Source: Petasospora fabianii
Lineage: Eukaryota > Ascomycota > Saccharomycetes > Phaffomycetales > Wickerhamomycetaceae
NCBI GenBank assembly: GCA_022641835.1
Contig: CP048716.1
Span: 310,001 to 374,000, forward strand
Direction of reading: 5' to 3'
DNA length: 64,000 nucleotides
Each line of letters opens with the position of its first letter. The stretch's first letter is position 1. Positions 58,101 to 64,000 of the stretch are shown here, in pieces. A program made the position numbers and the translations under genes. The notes beneath the pieces are model-generated. The model did no database searches. It was not told the DNA's origin and saw nothing but the letters and a program-made list of their open reading frames with translations.

Positions 58101-59590
58101 TCAGAGTTCTCCTCATCAACAATGAAATCACCAAGTTCTTCTCGGATTGCCTGCGAATCTTCCGGTTCACTTGTGACTAATCCGTCCATTGTGTGCAGAC
58201 CTTCATCGTAATCATCCTCATCTTCGTCCTGATCATTCATGTACGCACCCTCATAGTCTGGAGGTGGAGGTGAAGGTAAGTATCTTTGCTCACGCAAGTA
58301 TCTCTGAGGCCTTTGAACAGGCTGTTCTGGGACCTGATCATCGTCGATCATCTCAACGTCTTCCAAGGTCACTTCAATCTGTGACTCGACAGTCTCAGGA
58401 CGTCCTTGAATGTCCGGTGTAGACTTGCGAATCTGGGTTGGGTCCAAAACACGAGAGGAGTCTGGGACTTGAACATGACTAGCATGCGAGGTTCCTTGAA
58501 TACCAAATGTTGTCTCAACATCACTAAGCATCCTCACTGACTGCACAGATGTACCTGGTCCTAGTGGCATTGACTTTGGTGTTGATGATAATGCCTTAGC
58601 AGATGCGATTGATGCCTCAAGATGTTTCTTTAATGTCTCCTGGGACGCTTCGATGGTTTTTAAGCGATTCCCCAACTCAATACGCTTCTGTCTCTTAGCG
58701 TCTTCGGACAGTGCAGTAGATGTCTCAATGGAGACTCGTTCGACCAACAAGGCAATCCTGCGTTCACAGACATCGATGTACCTTTTCTGTAGGCCGACAA
58801 TATCAGGAACTGAGGTTGTAGTTGGGTGAGCTGAAGCGGGATGGGTGGCCGGATGTGAGGTTGTTCTTGACGCAGTTACAGCGGTCAGGTTTGACAAAGA
58901 ACGCTTGTTGAAGTCATAGTTGCTGATGACGTCGTTCAACTCAGAAGCATCATCATCTGAATCACTGGATGGGTGGTCATCGAGCAAGTTGCGCCCCGCC
59001 ATGGATGTCTTGGAAGTGTTTATTGCAGCAGTTGATGAGCCAAGGTGAGCCGGTGTAGCCTTAAGGCGTTTGGTCGCAGATTGCAGTGGAGCAGCTGGGG
59101 TCCTCTTTTTAGCTGTCGGGGTTGCAGTTGAATCGTCAAATGTGAGATCAATCACAGCTGGAGCCGCTGGGGTATGAGCTGGTTGTTGTACTCGAGATGC
59201 CATCTCTCGTTGAGGTGGATCTGGGGATTGGGATGAATATAAAGATGAGCTCTCTGACGACCTGAGCACACCATGATCTTTCTTCTTCGACCTCAGACCC
59301 GAAGATCGGCTTGTCTTGTCAACACTACCAACTAGCCCGATGATATTAATGCCCGAAGTCGATGGTGTTCGTTGTACGTCCGTATGCTTGATAGATGATG
59401 GTGGCCTCGATGTATTGTCCGATGGTCGTACGAGCGGTTGATCTGTTTGCTTTGCGCGGGGCCTCTGGATGTTTGTAATGTTTGTGAGAGCTGAGATTAC
59501 ATCATTTAAACCGCTGTTATTTGAGGGTACATTCGCCTTGCTCTTATCAAGCCATTGCATGTGTGACTTCAAGTTGTTCTTGACTGCCAT
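55157..59590 (-). CDS. SGS1: Sgs1, RecQ-family DNA helicase
   Basis: 1477 residues (S. cerevisiae 1447). The long N-terminal half is disordered and acidic, expected to bind Top3-Rmi1 and other partners. RecQ helicase core: Walker A 'MPTGGGKSLCYQLPA' near 730, 'VVDEAHCVSSWGHDFRPDY' near 838, and 'GRAGRDGKPSWC'. The RecQ-Ct zinc cluster (CRREQ...C..QCDNC) lies near 1080-1105, then a winged helix and an HRDC-like helical domain near 1317-1387. The last about 35 residues are an arginine/glycine-rich stretch ('GGRRGGRGRGGYRRGG'). Sgs1 dissolves double Holliday junctions with Top3-Rmi1 and assists end resection with Dna2. Divergent from RFC3 with a 397-base shared region carrying MCB and SCB elements. 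Confidence 0.98.
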   Translation of the reverse strand: MAVKNNLKSHMQWLDKSKANVPSNNSGLNDVISALTNITNIQRPRAKQTDQPLVRPSDNTSRPPSSIKHTDVQRTPSTSGINIIGLVGSVDKTSRSSGLRSKKKDHGVLRSSESSSLYSSQSPDPPQREMASRVQQPAHTPAAPAVIDLTFDDSTATPTAKKRTPAAPLQSATKRLKATPAHLGSSTAAINTSKTSMAGRNLLDDHPSSDSDDDASELNDVISNYDFNKRSLSNLTAVTASRTTSHPATHPASAHPTTTSVPDIVGLQKRYIDVCERRIALLVERVSIETSTALSEDAKRQKRIELGNRLKTIEASQETLKKHLEASIASAKALSSTPKSMPLGPGTSVQSVRMLSDVETTFGIQGTSHASHVQVPDSSRVLDPTQIRKSTPDIQGRPETVESQIEVTLEDVEMIDDDQVPEQPVQRPQRYLREQRYLPSPPPPDYEGAYMNDQDEDEDDYDEGLHTMDGLVTSEPEDSQAIREELGDFIVDEENSEDDDFVDASEAPIQNSDGASDDGDDEPVRVSQSEVQDLKNSSDMSEYEDEIHQEEEGVGGFASSSDEDEVEATAHSRNHDSVRYNNESFSDNEDDIQVVNLEDDDEGFDDEREVGATQAQAIEILSDSDLDDFDIPPPPVQRTVQQPAAMAPPQHSPTPHEQNITDVPSSPIRDDADTQFPDTELDELLARPRETHPWSKEVFGKLREVFKLTTFRPNQLEAVNATLSGQDVFVLMPTGGGKSLCYQLPAIVTSGKTHGTTIVISPLISLMQDQVEHLWEKNIRAGMISSKGSAEERKTTFNLFVNGLLDLVYLSPEMISASKQAQNAIAKLHRDKKLARIVVDEAHCVSSWGHDFRPDYTALSFFKKTYPDIPLMALTATANDQVRMDIIHNLQLNNPVFLKQSFNRTNLFYEVLPKKDCMKDIERNIKGRWRNQTGIIYCHSKNLCEKTADLLYKAGITAAYYHAGMEPEDRLQIQKKWQSGEIKVICATIAFGMGIDKPDVRFVIHLTIPRTLEGYYQETGRAGRDGKPSWCTLYYTIADAMLMQKMISKDRELDRAGKEKHQDKLRKVTEYCDNITDCRREQVLRYFSETFDKKDCGKQCDNCCKSGSSSMIEKDVTTFAVNFAKLVQELEKEKVTLSYCKDVYRGSKSSKIVNAQHDQLEFHGAGKDLDRNALDRVAYQMISEKYLTEYHVMNGAGFSTSYIKSGPRCSTLVRGQKKLVMHFPTAAPSRAPTSDGSGSRRHTAESTNDRILNPAQFDEFRLPSTPKIVSARAHFDRTSSGVSVPPITPSRAAPVVAPSRIKLTETHFKSEEEKQQYIEAHRRLKDRQNEIMSRLNFKKSSSVCSQETLKDMALKLPQTETEYKKLRGVDTKQPIYFKHFAPLLQQLKKEFDGSSTGSTSKFWNKTQQDDNRAVIDAIRASQASQVSQTSQGSGKSQKSQSQRSQGGRRGGRGRGGYRRGGSQRKSSTKRGPRAMPL

Positions 59591-59987
59591 GGCACCTGTC
59601 GCCTCTCTGCGGTATATATATATGTGTGTACTGAGGCAGGCGTCGTTCAGTGCTTTGGGTGAATATGTTAATGAAAGAAGTGTGAATGAGCCGCCGATGG
59701 CCCCTGAAGCGGTGATATTGAAGATCTGGAAACTGTCACCAGTTTACTGATGGCAAAGCACGCTTTGTTTACTTATAGAGAGCGTGCGCGTAAGAAAGAC
59801 GCCAAACGCGCATCGTGCTTATATAATATCGGTATGATTATTTCCCGCCACACGCGTATATGTTAGAACGTTTTAGTTTCGTGTCGTGAACGCGTCGCGT
59901 CTGTTCTCTTTAATCACACTTACTGGAATATCTGTTCGCAATAGAATCTCATCCCTTTCTAGATAGACATCAATTAAACTGGGAAAT
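59591..59987. other. SGS1 / RFC3 divergent promoter
   Basis: 397 bases between the two ATGs. Contains ACGCGT at 59852 and 59890, TTTCGTG (inverted CACGAAA) at 59877, and a TATATATAT near the SGS1 start (about 59615). Confidence 0.75.
59852..59895. promoter_or_regulatory. MCB/SCB cluster in the SGS1-RFC3 promoter
   Basis: ACGCGT at 59852-59857 and 59890-59895, with TTTCGTG (reverse of the SCB core CACGAAA) at 59877-59883. They are about 95-135 bases from the RFC3 ATG and 260-305 bases from the SGS1 ATG. The pattern is that of MBF/SBF-controlled G1/S genes. Confidence 0.75.
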
Positions 59988-61073
59988 ATGGCTGCACAAC
60001 GTACAGAAGAAAATCTACCTTGGTAAGTATCAGTGAGACCGCTTTTTGTCCGACCTGCTCTTTTTTCTGGTGGCCCCAGGATCAAATCTACGGAATCAAG
60101 ACACAATCCACTAACACCTTATAGGGTTGAGAAATACCGTCCATCGTCTCTCGATGACGTCTATGGTCAACCAGAAGTTGTCGACACTGTCCGCAAGTTT
60201 GTTCACGATGGCCGTCTGCCCCATCTTCTCTTTTACGGACCACCAGGTACGGGTAAGACATCTACCATCATTGCCCTCGCCCGTGAAATCTATGGATCCA
60301 ACTACAAGAATATGGTTCTTGAATTAAACGCCTCAGATGACCGTGGTATCGATGTTGTGCGAAACCAAATTAAAGACTTTGCCAGTACGATGCAGATCTT
60401 CAGCAAGGGATTCAAGCTTATCATCTTGGATGAGGCAGATGCAATGACGAACGTTGCACAGAATGCTTTGAGAAGAATCATTGAAAAGTACACAAAAAAC
60501 ACAAGATTTTGCATACTAGCTAACTACGCCCATAAGTTAAATCCTGCATTGCTATCTCGTTGCACGAGATTCAGATTCAGCCCATTGAGTGAGAACTCCA
60601 TCAAGGACAACATTGCCAAGGTTATCATCAAAGAACACCTCCAGATTGAAGACAGTGCTCAAAAGGCGTTGTTAAAGCTGTCAAAGGGTGATATGAGAAA
60701 GGCATTGAATGTGCTACAGGCATGTAAGGCAGCTACAGATGGAGAAGTAACGGAAGAAATGATCTATGAATCTGTCGGAGCTCCGCATCCTAAAGACATT
60801 GAGACAATTTTGGATTCTATTTTGAAGGACGATTGGAGTACTGCCGTGGCCACATTAACCAAGGTGAAGCAGCTCAAGGGACTTGCTTTGATTGACTTGC
60901 TACAAGGATTCGCTGAGATCTTGGACCAATATGAACTGAAGGCAGCAACAAGGGCATCGGTCCTCAAGGGTTTGGGTGAGATCGAGTACGCCATCTCGAA
61001 GGGTGGCAATGAAAAGATCCAGTGCAGTGCCAGTATTGGTGTTATCAAGAGCAGTCTTGAACTCGAGGCTTGA
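59988..61073 (+). CDS. RFC3: Replication factor C subunit 3, one intron
   Basis: Exons 59988-60022 and 60125-61073, joined to 327 residues (S. cerevisiae Rfc3 has 340). Exon 1 encodes MAAQRTEENLPW. Donor GTAAGT at 60023, branch point CACTAAC near 60109, acceptor TAG ending 60124; the intron is 102 bases. The junction rebuilds 'LPWVEKYRPSSLDDVYGQ', the RFC start motif. Walker A 'GPPGTGKT' at residue 50, Walker B 'ILDEADAMT', sensor 'CILANYAHKLNPALLSRCTRFRF' with the SRC arginine finger. Rfc3 is one of the small AAA+ subunits of the clamp loader that opens PCNA on primed DNA. Rfc3 is preferred over Rfc2/4 because of the N-terminal and 'GVIKSSLE' C-terminal sequence. POA1 follows 127 bases downstream. 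Confidence 0.95.
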
Positions 61074-61200
61074 TATATATGCTTGCAGAGCCATTTGTTG
61101 CACCCCGGACTGTGCGGGAATAAAAAACACATCCGTGAAAACAATAAGCTGTTCTCCACACAACGAGCGCATCGTAGTCAAAGGAAACAACGCTATCACC

Positions 61201-61722
61201 ATGGGAGCTCTCAACTATATCACAGGAAACCTCTTGCATGCCTCACGTCCTGCCATTCTAGCTCATGCCTGCAACACACACGGGATATGGGGTGGCGGTA
61301 TTGCTTACCAAATCGCGTTACAGTTCCCCGCTGCCGAAGCCAGATATGAAGACCACTGCGCACGTCATTCCCCTGAGCAGTTGATCGGTACCACATTTTT
61401 AATCGAGACGCAGAAGGATGAGCCAGGCAATAAGGGTTCCGATGACCCATATATCATTGCTTGTCTTTTCACAAGTGTTGGTGGTGGAGGTTTTGCCGAT
61501 GCCCCTGCAGAAATCGTAAAGAACACAAGGCTCGCATTAGAAGATTTGGAGAGACAGCTTAAAGAGACGAGCAGTGAAGTTCTGCTGGGACTGAAGAAGG
61601 TCAGAGGGCACTGGGTGGTGGATCTACCAAAGATTAACGCTGGTATTTTCAGGGTTCCGTGGGATGAAACTGAAGCTGTACTGAAGGAGAGCGGGCTAGA
61701 TTACAATGTCTACATAGTCTGA
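61201..61722 (+). CDS. POA1: Poa1-like ADP-ribose 1''-phosphate phosphatase (macro domain)
   Basis: 173 residues from the ATG at 61201 (S. cerevisiae Poa1 has 177). The frame is open further upstream through the 3' end of RFC3, but only from 61201 does it resemble the family. Macro-domain motifs: 'YITGNLLHASRPAILAHACNTHGIWGGGIAYQIALQFP' carries the ADP-ribose-binding Asn and glycine loop, and 'INAGIFRVPWDETEAVLKES' carries the second loop. Poa1 removes the 1''-phosphate from Appr1p, a by-product of tRNA splicing; related macro domains also act on ADP-ribosyl groups. Convergent with GCV2 (123 bases apart). Confidence 0.94.
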   Translation: MGALNYITGNLLHASRPAILAHACNTHGIWGGGIAYQIALQFPAAEARYEDHCARHSPEQLIGTTFLIETQKDEPGNKGSDDPYIIACLFTSVGGGGFADAPAEIVKNTRLALEDLERQLKETSSEVLLGLKKVRGHWVVDLPKINAGIFRVPWDETEAVLKESGLDYNVYIV

Positions 61723-61845
61723 AATTGAATGGGCACCCTATTTTGTTGCAAAATCATGGTCTGGAGTTTAAAATACATTTCCTGTTTATTATTAAGTCGT
61801 ATCGTCACATTAGTATAAAGTATAAAGCACAAGCCCCTTCTCTAT

Positions 61846-64000
61846 TTAGTTCTCAGCAGCAACCTCCTCCACCGATGGACAAGTACACAACAAGTTCAGG
61901 TCACCATAGGTATCATCCAATCTAGCAACAGATGGCCAGAACTTGTTCTTCTTCAAAAAGTCCAGTGGGTAAGCAGCCTGTTCTCTTGTGTAACCTCTAG
62001 TCTCCCAATCACTGGAACCAACAATATCGCTCATGGAGTGAGGAGCATTCTTCAACACGTTACCCAAAGGTTCACCAGCAACAAGTGCATCGATCTCTTT
62101 CTTGATCTGAATCAAAGAGTCACAGAATCTGTCCAATTCCTGCTTGTTCTCAGATTCAGTTGGCTCGATCATGAGAGTACCTGGGACTGGGAAGGCCAAA
62201 GTTGGTGGGTGGAATCCGTAATCCTGGAGTCTCTTGGCAACGTCAATAGCTTCAAGACCATCCTTCTTGTACGATCTCAAATCCAAGATGAACTCGTGAC
62301 CACAGAAGTGGAACTCAGCGGAGGAACCAACAAAGGCAATATCGTAGTATGGCTTGAGTCTGTTCATCATGTAGTTGGCGTTTAAGATGGCAATGGATGT
62401 GGCGAATGGCAAACCCTCGGCACCAAGGAGCTTGATGTAAGAGTAAGAGATTGGCAAGATGGAGGCCGAACCATATGGAGCAGCAGATACAGCATCAATG
62501 GACTTTTCAGTCTGACCAACAACTGGGGTGACATCGTGACGTGGAAGGAATGGAACCAAGTGCTCAGCAACACAGATTGGACCAACACCTGGGCCACCAC
62601 CACCGTGTGGAATTGCGAAAGTCTTGTGCAAGTTCAAGTGACAAACATCAGCGCCAAGATCTCCTGGAGAAGTGAGACCAACCTGGGCGTTCATGTTGGC
62701 ACCATCGAGGTAGACCTGACCGCCAGCCGCATGGACAAGGTCGATGGCGGTCTTGACACCAGCCTCGAAGAGACCATAGGTGGATGGATATGTGATCATG
62801 ATGGCGGCAAGGTTGTCCTTGTGCTGGGAAATCTTTGCCTCAAGGTCATTAAGGTCAAGAGAACCGTTAGCGAGACACTTGACAGGGACGACCTTGAAGT
62901 TGGCCATGGCGGCGGAGGCAGGGTTGGTACCATGGGCGGAGACTGGAATGAGACAGATGTTACGATTAGATTGACCAGTGGAATCCAAGTAGGCCTTGAT
63001 AACCTTCAAACCAGTGAACTCACCCTGAGCACCAGAGTTAGGCTGAAGAGTGGTACCAGAGAAACCGGTGATGTCGGCAAGATCAGCTTCGAGCTCGGAA
63101 ACGAGTTCGGCATAACCCTCAGCTTGGTTGACTGGGGCAAATGGATGGAGAGAGCCAAACTCTGGCCATGAAAGTGGGAGCATCTCAACAGTACCATTGA
63201 GCTTCATGGTACAAGAACCAAGAGAGATCATGGAGTCAGCGAGAGAGATATCCTTAGACTGAAGCTGATGAAGGTAACGAAGCATGGCAGTTTCAGAGTG
63301 GTGGAGGTTGAAGACTGGGTTGGTAAGGTATGTGTCGGTTCTTGTGAGCTCAGATGGGAACTCTGGGAAAGCTTCGATGGAAGACGAAGAGAACTCGGTG
63401 GCGGTGAACAACTCAATCAAATCAGAGAGATCCTTCTCTGTGACGGTCTCATCCAAAGACAAGGAAACGGTGCTATCATCAACCTTGAACAAGTTGATCT
63501 GATACTTCTCAACGGCTGTAGCGAGGAGCTCATCAGCAGAAACACCCTCAAGCTTGATGGACAAAGTGTCGAACCATTTGTCGTTGACAATAGTGTGCTT
63601 CTTAGCAACCTCACCAGCAAGAATAGTGGTGAAACCGTAAACTCTTTCAGCAATACCTTTGAGCTTCTGTGGACCATGGTACACAGCGTAGTTGGAAGCC
63701 ATGTTGGCAAGCAAAGCCTGAGCAGTACAAATGTTACTGGTAGCCTTATCTCTCTTAATATGCTGCTCTCTGGTCTGGAGGGCCAATCTCAAAGCCTGGT
63801 CACCGAGCCTGTCTTTGGAAACACCAACAATACGACCTGGGATCTTTCTGTTGAGTGACTGAATGACGGCGAAGAAACCAGCGTGTGGACCACCGTAACC
63901 CATTGGAACACCGAAACGCTGGGTGGAACCAAGGGCGATATCAGCACCGAAGGTTGATGGTGGCTTGAGAAGTGTGAGAGCGAGGAGGTCAGTAGCCACG
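61846..64000 (-). CDS. GCV2: Glycine decarboxylase P subunit Gcv2, N-terminal part outside window
   Basis: 717 residues visible, with the frame open to the window end at a GTG (Val) codon in the middle of the protein; S. cerevisiae Gcv2 has 1034 residues, so about 315 N-terminal residues, including the mitochondrial presequence, are missing. Motifs: '[27 protein letters not shown]', '[26 protein letters not shown]' and the pyridoxal phosphate lysine in '[21 protein letters not shown]'. The enzyme decarboxylates glycine and passes the aminomethyl group to the lipoyl H protein in mitochondria, feeding one-carbon metabolism. Strong codon bias; the C-terminus EVAAEN ends at a TAA-type stop at the left edge of the feature. 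No disruption seen. Confidence 0.98.
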   Translation of the reverse strand, partial: VATDLLALTLLKPPSTFGADIALGSTQRFGVPMGYGGPHAGFFAVIQSLNRKIPGRIVGVSKDRLGDQALRLALQTREQHIKRDKATSNICTAQALLANMASNYAVYHGPQKLKGIAERVYGFTTILAGEVAKKHTIVNDKWFDTLSIKLEGVSADELLATAVEKYQINLFKVDDSTVSLSLDETVTEKDLSDLIELFTATEFSSSSIEAFPEFPSELTRTDTYLTNPVFNLHHSETAMLRYLHQLQSKDISLADSMISLGSCTMKLNGTVEMLPLSWPEFGSLHPFAPVNQAEGYAELVSELEADLADITGFSGTTLQPNSGAQGEFTGLKVIKAYLDSTGQSNRNICLIPVSAHGTNPASAAMANFKVVPVKCLANGSLDLNDLEAKISQHKDNLAAIMITYPSTYGLFEAGVKTAIDLVHAAGGQVYLDGANMNAQVGLTSPGDLGADVCHLNLHKTFAIPHGGGGPGVGPICVAEHLVPFLPRHDVTPVVGQTEKSIDAVSAAPYGSASILPISYSYIKLLGAEGLPFATSIAILNANYMMNRLKPYYDIAFVGSSAEFHFCGHEFILDLRSYKKDGLEAIDVAKRLQDYGFHPPTLAFPVPGTLMIEPTESENKQELDRFCDSLIQIKKEIDALVAGEPLGNVLKNAPHSMSDIVGSSDWETRGYTREQAAYPLDFLKKNKFWPSVARLDDTYGDLNLLCTCPSVEEVAAEN

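Noticed and set aside
60976-61200. N-terminal extension of the POA1 frame
   Set aside because: It overlaps the 3' end of RFC3 in another frame and has no macro-domain similarity; the ATG at 61201 gives the normal family length.

Overview
This window looks like a chromosome segment from a budding yeast (Saccharomycotina). Genes are compact and mostly single-exon. The introns found are short, lie at or near gene starts, and carry yeast-type signals (GTAAGT/GTATGT donors, TACTAAC-like branch points). Nearly every gene is recognisable as an orthologue of a Saccharomyces cerevisiae gene. CTG codons fall on conserved leucines (HCS1 'HCLDI', the Ca2+-ATPase 'CLALG'), so this is not a CUG-Ser or CUG-Ala species. 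Four things separate it from S. cerevisiae: a SERCA-type Ca2+-ATPase, a UBE2W-type E2, a secreted tannase/feruloyl esterase, and genes with two or three introns (YPQ1-like, PGC1). I do not name a species. I found no tRNA, rRNA, transposon, viral remnant or CRISPR array.

Layout. 1-10 kb: end of SWD2 (+, cut by the window edge), an enlarged OM45 (-), a tricalbin with a 15-nt first exon (+), MSH2 (-). 10-19 kb: long intergenic stretches around a serine-rich protein of unknown function (-) and MKS1 (-). 19-26 kb: HCS1 helicase (+), secreted tannase (+), IMP4 (-) divergent from intron-containing AIM11 (+). 26-37 kb: MET6 (-), SERCA-type ATPase (-), YNK1 (+, intron), NPY1 (-), HRR25 (-). 38-42 kb: COG5 (+), YPQ1-like (-, two introns), PGC1 (+, three introns). 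42-49 kb: a 2.3-kb intergenic region followed by a 1489-aa GPI-type cell-wall adhesin (+). 50-55 kb: UBE2W-like E2 (+), YPK3 S6-kinase (-), Gpr1/Git3-type GPCR (+). 55-64 kb: SGS1 (-) divergent from RFC3 (+, intron), POA1 (+), and the 3' part of GCV2 (-, cut by the window edge).

Functional themes are those of an ordinary chromosome arm, with some informative promoters. MSH2 and the SGS1/RFC3 divergent promoter carry MCB (ACGCGT) and SCB-like (CACGAAA) elements, which implies G1/S co-regulation of replication and repair genes. IMP4 carries the PAC plus RRPE pair of ribosome-biogenesis genes. YPK3 (TORC1 output) and the nutrient GPCR share a promoter with a tandem Gcn4-type repeat and a long AT-rich hairpin-capable tract.

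The most unusual locus is the adhesin. A domain I cannot assign occurs twice, at the two ends of a ~700-residue serine-rich stalk. Each copy ends in the same dibasic (KR) motif, and short aromatic islands recur along the protein. Start codons, exon joins and functions are read from the sequence and from recalled family features; nothing was searched or computed.
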